This document shows, piece by piece, positions 36,015 to 47,600 of a DNA stretch of 64,000 nt (the stretch's first letter is position 1; every line of letters starts with the position of its first letter). The position numbers and the translations under genes were made by a program. The DNA is from Ilex aquifolium. Taxonomy: Eukaryota; Streptophyta; Magnoliopsida; Aquifoliales; Aquifoliaceae. The notes beneath the pieces were generated by a model that searched no databases, was not told the DNA's origin, and saw only the letters and a list, made by a program, of their open reading frames with translations. The stretch covers positions 31,866,701-31,930,700 of the forward strand of contig OX637399.1 in assembly GCA_951799425.1 (NCBI GenBank), written 5' to 3'.

Positions 36015-36269
36015 CTTAAAGGGACCGCTCGAGCCTGCGTCCAGAGTTACTTATAGGAATAAGATGTTTCATACATGCTTTGTAATGTAATGAAGCAGTA
36101 ATAAATATGCATAGTTTGGCTTGCCAAAATAGTAATTTGGTGCCAAATATCTGTTTGTATCAAGGAAATAATCAATAAAACTTTCTATATTTCAGATATA
36201 TTGAATCTAATAGTTAAATACTGACATGACATTTTAAGGATAGAGGCCGCATTATATTTTTTTTAAAAA

Positions 36270-36560
36270 TAAATTTTTATTTTTGATTTTATTTCAATAA
36301 ATGACATAATAGAACATAAATTTTGATTATCAAATTTTTTTAAATTTGATATTCTTTCTTTGATTGGCTTATTATTTGTCTAAGTATAACATTCTAAGCT
36401 TGAAGAGTTCAAGTATTATACGCTTATAAACTTCAGAGGTCTGAGTATAATTTACTAACAGATATTCTAACAGACATTGACGACAGGGGTCTAAGTGTTA
36501 CGCGCGTACAAACCTTAAATGTCTACGTGTAATATTTCAGATATATCCTTAATATACCGA
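36270..36560. repeat. Foldback-type repeat (AAGTGTTACGCGCG family), copy 1
   Basis: Contains GTCTGAGTATAATTTACTAA, GACAGGGGTCTAAGTGTTAC and GCGCGTACAAACCTTAAATG. The same words recur at 56880-57000, 57270-57710 and 58160-58240. Confidence 0.6.
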
Positions 36561-37268
36561 ATCATTAGGTACTTTACCTCTATATATTTCAAATTGGTTG
36601 GATTACACTGGACTGGACCCATGAGTAAAACTGCTTATATCATCATAACTGATGCTTAATTGATTATTGCAATTTGATTGTCTGATATAATTGTTGAGTT
36701 TATTGTTGAATTTGTCAAAATTTATTGGGGTTAATTTTCACTAGACTTCTTCAACCCTCTAACGACTAGTCCCAGGTCTTTTGAGATCTAACCAATGCTC
36801 CCACTAAACATTTAAACAACATACTCAGGGAACAAATCTTTTTCACTTCACTAGGCAGTAAGGTGGTAGTTGAAATACAAAGTCTGGTTCTTGTATCAAG
36901 GACAGCAAGTAAATAAAGCAAGGTCAAAGGACTAAAAAAATATGTACTTACCTCTGCAAAACATGCAATTGCTGAAGCTGGAACCTTTGATGCAAACTCT
37001 GGAGTGTTTTAGAGAATATACTGGGCCAGCACAAACTAGAAACTGAACTCATTTTCCTCGCCCTAGATCTGGTTAGGAAAAAGCTGGACCTCCAGCAACT
37101 TTTCCATTCACAGAGAAGTATCTCACCATATAATCCCTTGCCCAAGTACACCATTCCAGAAAGAGCATCAACGCTAGCATGTCTCCACCATCGCAGTTGT
37201 TGGAATCAAGCAGCAGCTTACCAGATGGTAGCTAAACTGAAGCACCAAAAGTTATGTCAAAAGTGAAT

Positions 37269-39164
37269 TCACTTCTGCCGAGACTGGCTACCAAGCGAAG
37301 ATTTAGAAACGTGAAGGCTGGCCACAAGGGAAGAGTATACAGTGTCATCAGGTGTAAGGCCTGCCTCTATCATCTCGTCATACAACCTAAAAGCTTCATC
37401 TGATCTTCCCTCCTTTGACAAGCCTGAAATCAATGCAGTGTAAGTTACTATGTTTGGGACTAAACCTCTCCAAGCTATCTGCTTAATAAACAGTTTCAGA
37501 GCCTCATCCACCTTTCCAAATACACATTCTCCATGTAGAAGTGATGTGTATGTATATATGTCAGGCAAAAGCCCCTTACTTTCCATCTCATCTCTTAGCT
37601 TTTGAGCTTCCTTCATCTTTCCTTTCTTGCAATATCCATCTATCAGGGCATTGTATGTCACAACATTAGGTCTCTCTCCCTTATTCTCCATCTCTCTGAA
37701 CACTCTTTGAGCTTCAACAAGATTTCCTTCTTTGCAATATAAATCTATCAAAGTTGTGAACGTGACTGTGTTTGGAGCCACACCCCTATCAACCATTGAG
37801 AATAGCAACCCCTTTGCTTCCTCATGCCGATTCAGTTTACACATCCCAGTTGCAATGATATTATAAACAAATACATCAGCCTCAAGCCCTTTTTTCTCCA
37901 TGATAACCTTCAATCTCATCGCTTCATCTAGCATCCCCCACTTACAATATCCATCCATCAATGTGTTAAATATCACCCGATTTGCATCAAGGCCTTTGCT
38001 TTGCATCTCGTTTAGCAAAATTTCCACCGCCTCTATCTCCCCAGCTTTGCACACACCATTTATCAAAGCCCCATAAGTGTGGGCATTTGGAACAAGGCCC
38101 CTCTCTGTCAATCCATCAAACAATTTAAATGCCCTCTTTATATTCCCTAACTTACAGTTCCAACTAATGAGTGAAGTGTAGACATGAACATCAGCCTCTA
38201 TACCCTTCTCATGCATTTCCTCAAATAGCCTCTCTGCTTGTTCAATATTGCCAGAGCTCGAATACCCCTCAATCAAAGAAGTATATGTCGCCACATTGCG
38301 TGCTACTCCTTCCTTCTCCATTGCAGTCAACATTTCTTTTACTTTCTCAAAATCCATTTTTCTCATATACGCATCTACTAATGTATTATATGTATAAGCA
38401 TTGGGTTTAGTCCCTCTACCAATCATTTCATTCATTAATTCTCTTGCATTATCAACCTCTCCTCTTTTACACAATCCATCAATCACTATTGTCATTGAAT
38501 AAACCGTAATTCTCACCCCCGACTCAACCATCATACGAAAGAACCCAAACAAAGACTCCAGTTGATCACTTCTCTTGAGTGCAACTAAATAAACCATGCA
38601 AGACCTCTCATCAATCTCAAACCCATTATTTTTCATGTACTCAAAAACCTCTAGACCTTCTTTAAACCTTCTATTGTCAACGTAGACCCTAAATAGCATA
38701 TCAAATAGCTTCACAACAATTTTGGGTTCTTTATAATCAACCGCTACAAAAGAAGCTATGTCTGAGACTGGACGAATGAGATCATCATCAAGAGCAACAT
38801 GGTTCAATACATTCTTGGCTTCAGCAAATTTTCGGGCTTTGAATAAGCGGCAGACTACAGTTATGTGGGCTTGAAGATCGGGTTTTTGCGAAGACAGAAA
38901 TGGGTTGGTCTGGAGGAATTTGAAAAAGTGTAAGCAAGATTGGGTAGATACATGTGGGTTTGACAGAACAAGGTTCGTTACTTCGGAATTATAATTGGAA
39001 ATGAGAGACTGTGGGAATTGGAGGTGTCTAGAGGTTGACGTAATTAGAGTTTTGGAAATGAAATTGGAAATTTCAAGATTTGATTTTGAGGTGGAGTTTG
39101 CTGGGAAAACTTGTTTGACAGTATTGAAGAATCTTTGAGTTGACATTTCCCCAGAGAAAATCAA
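37269..39164 (-). CDS. P-class pentatricopeptide repeat (PPR) protein
   Basis: A single uninterrupted frame of 631 residues. An alternative start at residue 7 (MSTQRFF, 39146) is equally possible. The N-terminal 60 residues are rich in Ser, Thr, Arg and Lys with few acidic residues, as in organelle transit peptides. From about residue 180 to 610 run some twelve 35-residue PPR motifs with the usual spacing, e.g. VYSMTIVIDGLCKRGEVDNA, VTYNALIDGYCKKGKMKEAQ and VTYTALISGLSKEGRSDEA. No E, DYW or SMR domain follows, so this is a P-class protein, resembling At2g32630-type members. P-class PPRs bind organellar RNA and act in its stability, processing or translation. It lies wholly within a part of the right duplication arm that the left arm lacks. 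Confidence 0.93.
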   Translation of the reverse strand: MIFSGEMSTQRFFNTVKQVFPANSTSKSNLEISNFISKTLITSTSRHLQFPQSLISNYNSEVTNLVLSNPHVSTQSCLHFFKFLQTNPFLSSQKPDLQAHITVVCRLFKARKFAEAKNVLNHVALDDDLIRPVSDIASFVAVDYKEPKIVVKLFDMLFRVYVDNRRFKEGLEVFEYMKNNGFEIDERSCMVYLVALKRSDQLESLFGFFRMMVESGVRITVYSMTIVIDGLCKRGEVDNARELMNEMIGRGTKPNAYTYNTLVDAYMRKMDFEKVKEMLTAMEKEGVARNVATYTSLIEGYSSSGNIEQAERLFEEMHEKGIEADVHVYTSLISWNCKLGNIKRAFKLFDGLTERGLVPNAHTYGALINGVCKAGEIEAVEILLNEMQSKGLDANRVIFNTLMDGYCKWGMLDEAMRLKVIMEKKGLEADVFVYNIIATGMCKLNRHEEAKGLLFSMVDRGVAPNTVTFTTLIDLYCKEGNLVEAQRVFREMENKGERPNVVTYNALIDGYCKKGKMKEAQKLRDEMESKGLLPDIYTYTSLLHGECVFGKVDEALKLFIKQIAWRGLVPNIVTYTALISGLSKEGRSDEAFRLYDEMIEAGLTPDDTVYSSLVASLHVSKSSLGSQSRQK

Positions 39165-39689
39165 AGAAGCAACTGTAAGCTTTGAATATCAGAAACCCGA
39201 TTGTACCTGCTGAGGAACTGCTGAGGGAGTAAAATAGCAGAGAGAGAGAGAGAGAAACGGGTGATCAGTGATGTACCTGCTGAGGGAGTGAAGCGAATCG
39301 TGAAGAAGTGTAGAAAATCGTCAAGGCAGTAAGATCGATCTGATTATGGTGGAGGACTCCGACAGTCGACCACACTTCGCCAATTTGTTACTTGTTTGAT
39401 TCCTTCGAGGCTTCGACAGTCGACACTTCGACTGAGAGAGAGAAAGGCTTCGACAGTCGGCATCATCAATTACAAAGTTGAGCAACTTATCAATTTTGGT
39501 TCCCTGCTTCTGAATCATTTCATCAAGCTGTATGCGGATACTCTGAGAGAAAGAGCGTCGCCTGAGCTGCTCGCCTGACTCGATGGAGGCAGAAGAGGCG
39601 CAGCACATCAGAAGTTGCAAAACGATTAGGGCAAAACTGCCCAAAACTCCAAAAACTTGGATTTTTATACCCTTTTAAATACCCCGCCC

Positions 39690-39850
39690 AGGTTGTGAAA
39701 AACTGAACGGTTTAGCGGGGTTGAGACAAGAACCGGGCGATTCATCGGATTTCATCAAGCTTTTATTCTTAAACCATCTAATAAGTGAACCGTCCCGGTT
39801 TAATTCCGGTTCACCGGTCAATCCATCGGGCCGAACCGGGTTTTAGACTG
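39690..39850. repeat. CCGGTT-rich repeat near the PPR leader
   Basis: Dense ACCGG/CCGGTT words (GAACCGGGCGATTCATCGG, CCGGTTCACCGGTCAATCC, GAACCGGGTTTTAGAC). This vocabulary is common in plant repeat elements. No gene or clear end is seen. Confidence 0.4.
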
Positions 39851-40490
39851 TTAATAGTACAAAACTTGAACTCAAAAATTCAATTAGTAGGTTTGCATGT
39901 CAAAAAGTAATGTAATTTTTTGATAATTATTTAGTACTATTTATATTATTATGGTAAATATTAATAAAGCTTAATTTAACATTTTCATCTAGGGCCAGGC
40001 GATCCACGGGGTCGGGTTAATGGCATAGCAATTGAAGTCACAATTTTAGGTCCTAAATCAGTAGGAGCCCAATTTGTAAAGTTTAATTAAGTCTAACGCT
40101 CAAATAAAATTTTTAGATACATATTCAGTTAAGTTCAATTGTATTTTATTACCTCAAAAAAATAAAATTTAGAGTTTTTTTAGATTTGATTTGTTTCTTT
40201 TCATTGATTATATTAACATTAAATTTAGTAAAATTATATTTTACCAATACACCAAGTATCATACTTTGTTTGAATTAAGTATACCTTCTATTCAGAAAAC
40301 CACCTTAACAAAACTTTAATATAAAAATCTAATAAATATTTTCGCATCTAAAAAAATAATAATATAGATAATATTGTATAATGATTTAAATTTAAAAATT
40401 AATAAGACTTCATTTAAATTTTTACTTTAGGCCTCATTTTGTGTCAGGACACTCCTGACGGTCTTGTTTTATTTTAGGGTGTCCGAATTA

Positions 40491-40790
40491 TGAGTGTTAA
40501 TCGAGGCAAGTTATTCAGGCTCGACTTAAATAAGGTTCGATTCAAACTCGACTCGTGTTCTAAACGAGCTAAACTTAAACAATTTTTTAGGTTTATTTAG
40601 AAAAACGAACCTAAAAAGCTTCATTTGTTTATATGTAAAATAATTGAGCTACTTGAATTCGCCTCAGACTTGGACTCAGCTCATTTTCTAAATAAGTCGA
40701 GTTTGAATAATTTTTTAGGCTTGTTTAGAAAAATGAATTTGTCAGGTTCAGGTTCAAGCTCGCAAATTTCGGCTCAATCAACACTCCTAG
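40491..40790. mobile_element. hAT-like MITE (copy 2 of the CTCGACTC family)
   Basis: The left end GAGTGTTAATCGAGGC and the reverse complement of the right end GAGTGTTGATTGAGCC form a 16-bp inverted repeat with three mismatches. The flanks TCCGAATTA and TCCGGACTA may be an aged target duplication. It is absent from the matching left-arm position, so it inserted after the inverted duplication or was lost there. Confidence 0.65.
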
Positions 40791-40945
40791 TCCGGACTAA
40801 TTTACACACACCTCGACTAATCTCCTCCCTAGTCCAATCAAAAATTCATGAGGAATAACTCCTGACTCTTAAGATTGCACTAAAATTCGAACTCTAGACA
40901 TCTGAATTTCTAACTCGTTGTAAATTATCCAACATTCCTTCCATG
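40790..40945 (-). repeat. SINE-like dispersed repeat, copy G
   Basis: Well preserved minus-strand copy: AGAAATTCAGATGTCTAGAG, TTCGAATTTTAGTGCAATC, GGGAGGAGATTAGTCGAGG and TGTGTGTAAATTAGTCCGG. It is absent from the corresponding place in the left arm near 25645. Confidence 0.6.
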
Positions 40946-41104
40946 GTTGGTGCGCATGCTTTATAATTCTAACTTGTCATGCTCAAATTACCAACCAAAA
41001 TGTGCAGTCCGGATTGTGGTCCAACGACACAAGGTACCAGTGAGTCAGGGCATTGCAATTTGCAACGAATCATGTTCAGTAACATTGACAGTCTCTTTCG
41101 AGTC

Positions 41105-41112
41105 TATAAAAG
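41105..41112 (+). promoter_or_regulatory. TATA box of the bHLH48/60-type gene
   Basis: TATAAAAG, just downstream of the inverted-duplication breakpoint (about 41089). It is followed by a CT-rich leader and an upstream frame at 41261-41422. Confidence 0.55.
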
Positions 41113-41260
41113 AAACCGTATGAGAGAGACAGAACAGGGGACCGGAGCAACGTTGCTTTTGCAGTACTTCAAATTGCTTCTCTCATATCCATTACACCAA
41201 TCTTTTCTTTCACCGACCGAAAATAGAAACAGATTGATCGCCATTGAATCTCCACCTTTT

Positions 41261-41422
41261 ATGAAACTCTGCACAGAACAGAGAATAGAAACTCTTTCTC
41301 TCTCATTGGAAAGATTAAAGCACTGTTTGGCTCTTGCTTCGTCGTTGTCGTCGTCGTCTCTCCGGTGCTCGCTCGCTTACTTCAAATTCAGCATCTTCAA
41401 TTATCGAAAATTTGGGTTCTGA
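41261..41422 (+). other. Upstream open reading frame in the bHLH leader
   Basis: A 53-codon frame starting MKLCTEQRIETLS lies between the presumed transcription start and the main ATG at 41621. If the leader is transcribed as the TATA position suggests, it could lower translation of the main frame. Its peptide resembles nothing I recognise. Confidence 0.35.
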
Positions 41423-41620
41423 AGCTCTGAACGCTTCACGCCATTGCTCATAAAGTAGTCCAATTTTGGTCTTCTATTCAGTCAATGCTGTGGTTAATTT
41501 GATCATTTTTTCAAAGCTGAGCTTCTAATTCTGCTTAGCGGTGGGATTGGATTGAACCTGTTCTAGTTTTTTGTCCGGTTTTAGTAATTTGATAGTTAAT
41601 CTGAGTAAATCACTATTTTA

Positions 41621-44600
41621 ATGGAGCAAATGGAAGGAACTGAGGTTAGATCCGCGAGTTGCGGAGCCAAATCCGAAGAAATTGAAGTTGATTCGTTTCG
41701 ATTCCGCGAAGAAATTCAACGATTAATGCCCATACCACCACCGGAGACTGGTAGCTCCTTCACCGCTCTTCTTGAACTTCCGGCGAATCAAGCCATGCAG
41801 ATCCTACACTCCCCGGAAACTGATGATGCGCCGCCAACACTTTACGGCTGCCGAATTGAACATACCAAACCTTGTATGACTATTTTTCCGTCGTGCACGG
41901 CTTTAGTAGACCAAACTTCGAAGCCCTCCGTCTTTGCAACGGCCGGAAATTTTCCGGAGACAAGCTCAGTTCCGGCGGATTCGAGCTCAAAATTGGATAA
42001 GGTGAAGCAAGAACCGATAGATTCGGGGTTAAACCCTAATTCACTGGGTTTGAAGCAGAATCAGAGATCATCAGCGAAGAGAAAGGAGCGAGAAAAGAAG
42101 GTAATTCTCCGAATTCCAAATTAGGGTTCCTGGGGATCCATTTATAGCATTTGATCATTTGTTTTGGTTAAATTAGGTTAAAGGATCGAACGACAAGAGC
42201 AAAACTGTAGCAAATGAGAAAATCGAAGATGGCGAAAAGCTTCCGTACGTTCACGTTCGAGCTCGTCGTGGTCAAGCAACAGATAGCCATAGCTTAGCTG
42301 AAAGAGTAACTTCATAATTATCAGAGTTCATTAACATAAGTATGATTAGTTGTTGATTAGTTTCGTGTTTATATATAGGCGAGGAGAGAGAAGATTAATG
42401 CAAGGATGAAGCTACTGCAAGAACTGGTCCCCGGATGTAAAAAGGTTAGCTGTCGTTTTCTTTATCTTTTTCTTGATGAGATTTCGGATTAGGATATCTG
42501 TCTCGATTATGCCTTGGCATTAGGCTTTAATTATAAGGCTAATGTCTTTTTGGAAAGTATATAAGATTAATGTTGTCACACCCCCACCCCGGATCACATA
42601 GGGCGGGCGACGGACCGGCCACCAAAGCCTTAACCAACCAACCTTATACATAATAAATGTAAAATACAGTAGAAGACAAATAATAAAGTGATCAGTTTCA
42701 CTAACTTAATGAATACCAGATGAATAAATTAAATATCATCAACATCATTACTAAACTCAAGTAAAATAATAATCAAACTGTAAGGTTCACTATTCCAAAC
42801 ATGAGTAACATTGTTCCCAAAATAATTAAATATTTGTCTCAAAACTACAAAAGACATTTATTATTAAAGACTTATAGTAAAATAAATCTTCAAGTCCTCT
42901 AATCCCTTGTCTATCTGTGAACTTACTCCTCACTCTGATCTTCACCTGAAAAATGTTAAATATTTGTATGAGCACAACGGCCCGTGAATAGCAACTACCT
43001 CTAATGAGGTGTAAAAGTAAGTCTCGCAGTTTATATACAAAAATAAATTTTGATACATACATAAGTACAATAAATTGTACCCCCAATCACTCTCACTTAA
43101 TCATTTAACAAAATAATCTCATATTCACCAATAACTTAAAAAATGAAAAGACATTTATAACTCAAAACACCCACTCATTTTCACAAATAACTTTATAAAT
43201 GAAAAAAATATTTATAACCTAAAACACTCACACACACATTCAATCTCAAATATATTTGTCATATCATGTTTGTTACCACAAGCCTGGTAATTGGCCCCGT
43301 CTCTTGTCATCACTAACCTGGTAACTGACCTCGTCTCTTGTCATCACTAGCCTGATGACTGACCCCTATGTGCACATCCTTATATCAATCACACCGGTAT
43401 ACTTTCAATCTCGTTACCATTTAGACTTGGTAATCCAGTCTCATCTCATAAAACATGATTTTCACACACACCAAAACTGTCGTTTTAGTTCCAACGCACA
43501 CAAAATTTTCCTTCCATCACCAAAAAAACATTTAAGCAATGATATAAAATCATCCTACAAGTTTTTAAAATTCACATGTACCACAATTCACAATTGCAAA
43601 ATATTTAATTACAACCCCAAATATCAACACATATATCATACTAGCAATGCACCACGTGCGTTGCACGTGAATAGTTTTTGTACATAAAGATTAATATAAT
43701 ATATTAGTATGTGTATCTAAATTAAATATTATTTCAAATTTATCAAACTTAATTTTTCATTACTCATATTCTATTATAGGATTATGAAAACTTAGTATAT
43801 TTCTAAAATTCGTTATTTTAACTATAAGAAAAAAGATAAAAAAAAATAGTTAAAGTTCTATTTTTTTTAGAATTTTGTGATTGCGAGTATTTTTTAATAA
43901 GGTTTGAGAAATTAATTTTTTTGAAATTCATTCGATTAGAATTTCACTTATAATTCCTTGAATAAAATAAAAGTAATTGTCAATATACTACTTAATTATA
44001 TTGAAATTTTACTGTAATTAAGAATTAGTTAGATCAATTAGAATAAGATTTAATATAATACTCTATAATATATATTTTAAAACATATCAAAATTTTATAA
44101 AATTCAAGTTTTACTTAAGAATAAACTACAAACTATTTTCACATAAAATCTTAATATAATTTAAAAAGTTTATTGTAAACTAAAAAATTATATTGATGTA
44201 GCATAAATTAATTTTAAAATATTATATATATAATTATTTTTTATTTTAGAAATAAAAGGGTTAAACTTTTTAAATAAAAAAAAATAAACATATATGCGGA
44301 TAATATTATCTTTGCATATGAGATGAGTAATATTAGATTGATGAAGTTTTTGAAAGTTTTTTGAACATTTTATTGAAAATATAATGATGCATATTTTTTA
44401 AAGATAATATAGTCAATCAAAAAGTTTCATAAAAATTGATATTTATATAGAAAGAATAAATAATTAAAAGAGAAGTTAGAGGAAATTGAGAGATTTAAAT
44501 ACATAAGGAGATAATAGATAATTTAGATATTTAATTGTGAAAGGATAGAGTGGTCTTTATAACTTTTTATAAGGGTAAAATAGAGAATCAAAAATTTTTC

Positions 44601-47600
44601 ATGTTAAGGTACTTTTATTAGTAGTATAGATATACGAAATATCCACACACACACACGCAAAGTTTAATATAAAAAATCCTCCCAAAAGAAGTAGTAAACT
44701 ATTCATTTTGATTCCCAAAATTCAATTCAAAGTCCTCTTTCTCAACCTCAATGCAATCACCACCTAATCCAAAATAACATATAACGATCAATCCCTATTC
44801 CTAATTTCGTCATTTCACGATTCTATATTTAATTTACATATTTCCTACCCATTGATATATATTTAATATATCATTTACATAGAAATAACATTCTTAACGT
44901 GAGCTAATAGGGTATGGAAGTAACCAGGGCCATTATAAAAAATTACTAAAGTTTTGGCATCAAATCATAATTTTTTAAACTTTTGGGGTCAAAGTATAAA
45001 TTTTTTGAAAAAAAAAACTAATTTTCTACTTTTGGGACTGCTTTTAGAATATTATTTAAGGTTTTAGAGACCCATTTTTTGAGAATAAAACCTCAATTTG
45101 ATTTATTAGAGTAACCATTGATTTTTAAACACTTAATCGAAACTTTTAGAGTCATTTCAAAATTTTAGAAATTTTTCAAGACTCGGGGGTTGTTTTGAAA
45201 TGAAAATATTTGTTTCAAACATATTGGGTTAGTTCTGTAAATTACCAAGTTCTATGATGGTCAAGATTGAGCTTATAAAAATATACGGGTCAAAATAAAA
45301 TTATTTAAAACTAAAAGGGATGTTTCTATAATTTTAAGAAACCCATCTTCTCCGTCCACCGAAAGTTACAGAATCTGTAACTTTCTTCCTTCTTCCTTCT
45401 TCCTTCTTTCCCTCTGCTTTCTTTTTGCTTCCCTTTTTTTTTTTAACACATTAAATAAATTTTTTAAAAGTTTCAAGACCAACCAATCTAAATTAGGTCT
45501 AAAAACACCTAAATTAGCAACTTTCAATAAAACCCATTTACATATTCATCAATATTCTTCATCAATATATATATGTATTCATTATTACTATTTATAATAA
45601 ACCTAATACCATGTAATTGAATAAATTACAAAATCCACCAAACAATTAATGAATTCATATCTTCAAGGGTCCAATTCCTTTTTCTTTTTCTTTTTCTTTT
45701 TCGTTCTTCTTTCCTTCTCTCTCTCTCGTATATTTTTTTTTTTTGGTTTGCTGCCACTTGCTTTGGTCTTCTAGATTTTACCTATCCAACAATACTACTC
45801 TATTTAAAGCACAAGTAGAATAGTCATAATAGGTCTCTAGAGGTAAGACATTCCATTATTATTATTATTATTTTATAATTACCTTTAATACCCAATATAC
45901 TAAATAAATTTTTTTCATATCTATTTATTTATTAGAAATGTCCAAACACGTACCTGTATTGGGTATTACAAATGTTATTCTCACCTTTTTAACAAAAACT
46001 AGTCCACTTTTGCTGCAATTAAAGTGTTTTGGCTGGTTGTTGATATGGCTCTTTCGTGGTACATTCCACTACCAGTACCTTTCTTTCAACTTCCGCCTTT
46101 ACGTACGAATGTTAAGGCATAGACTTTTTTTTTTTTTGGGGGGGGGGTGGTGGTGGTGGTGGTGTAGAATCCTTTTTAAGTCTAATTGATGAAGGGAAGA
46201 ACGGGTTTATGAGCCCTATTATCGTGAAAATGAGGGAAGAAAGATAAAGATATCTCGTAGTGATATTTGATTTTAGTTTGTAATGAAGTGTTTAACAGCC
46301 ACTTGAGAGATGCATGGTACAAGGAAATGGTCAAAGTTACTAAGTTAGGCTTCTACCTCTACTATGATGACCCAAAAACAATTCTAGAACACATTTGTTG
46401 GCGGCCTAACCCGAACTTTGTATAATATGTGATAGTTCATGAGTCTTAATTGATGCTTGCGAGTAGAAGAGGATTTATGTTTTATACTTCATTTGTTTCT
46501 ATAAAAATGGAAAAAGAAAGAAAATGGCAAAGCAGCTCAAATAGTTCGAGGTAATGCATAATTCTCTGTTAGATCACCAATTATTATGGTTTGTAACTTT
46601 AAAAGTCTGCTGGAGCTTCCATGACTGAGAAATTGTTGATTTAAATGCAGTCAGATCTCGCCTACCTTTTAAAAGAAACGGTGTCAGGTCTGGGTTGCAC
46701 CAACATGATGGCTCTCTGTTTCTTGATTAATTGAGCATGTACAACACTAGGGTAGGATCTAACTGTATATTTATGGGTAGTGAGACTTAGGAGGCAATAC
46801 TCCCTAAATATAGGGTACTACCTTTGATGTAAGATTTTTGGACAAAAGGTTGATTTGGAGACCACCTTACTTGCTTACTTTCTTCTGTGCGCACAATTAT
46901 TTCAGTGTTTGGTTCATTTTTGGCCAGTTAAGGGGAATCATTTGTGGCATACCTTAAGCAGTCATTCTTGCCTGATTTGGTTTCCATTATTTACGGATGT
47001 GTGCACTCCAGTTCTATTCACATTCTGATATCTTGTTATAATCTTTCTTTTATCATACTTGTGATCGTTTGAACCTGAAAACTTGCTGATTGGACCCATA
47101 TGTGGTCCTTTGTAAATTTGTTGGATAACAACTGGAGATGAATCACTGGGCTTGTTGGCACTCCTGCTCTTAAGTTGATAGTGCAGTCTTTCATTGCCCA
47201 GCCAACCTACACTGAAAAAAATAATGTCTCTCTTAATGTGAAGGAACTACAGTACAATTGCAAATGTCTTTTCAACAAAAAGTATCAATAAACACAAACT
47301 GCATGACCTTCCATTGTTTTTCAATTTAAGGAACTGACATATAGATCATATCGAAAACTTTAAAAAACATAGAGCTCATATATGGCAGCATGACAGAAGC
47401 TTGCAGTGGGCATTTTTTATTTTACATGCTATGTATTAAAGGAAGTTAACATCTTTGTTTTAGTCGGGTGTTAATTGCCAAATACGGTCGACTAGTTGAT
47501 TACCATGAAAAAATTCACACTTAGTGAACAGTTTTGAGATTATAAAGCATCTCCTATTTGTTTGGTAAATTTACAACGGATATTGGTCGATTTATTAAAA

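Larger units (their letters stand above)
31707..41089. repeat. Right arm of the large interrupted inverted duplication
   Basis: Inverted counterpart of 25494-30668. It is longer because it holds private segments: a hAT-like insertion (about 31965-32357), 1.3 kb at 32730-34060, an insertion at the chitinase stop codon (about 35590-36014), 3.6 kb containing the PPR gene (36244-39857), and a MITE plus SINE copy (40490-40945). Its outer end stops about 15 bp short of the TATA box of the bHLH gene. Confidence 0.85.

Noticed and set aside
39321-39644. A 107-codon minus frame upstream of the PPR gene, with a hydrophobic start
   Set aside because: No recognised family, overlaps GA-rich and CGACAGTCGAC-type repeated sequence in the likely PPR leader, and no supporting splice context.
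40979-41422. A 147-codon plus frame overlapping the bHLH promoter and leader
   Set aside because: Its first half is upstream of the TATA box and is copied non-coding at 25.5 kb. Only the internal Met at 41261 could be translated as a uORF.
43285-43370. Three spaced direct repeats resembling a tiny CRISPR-like array
   Set aside because: Diverged repeats within a plant LTR-type element, with no spacers of regular length; a plant nuclear context excludes CRISPR.
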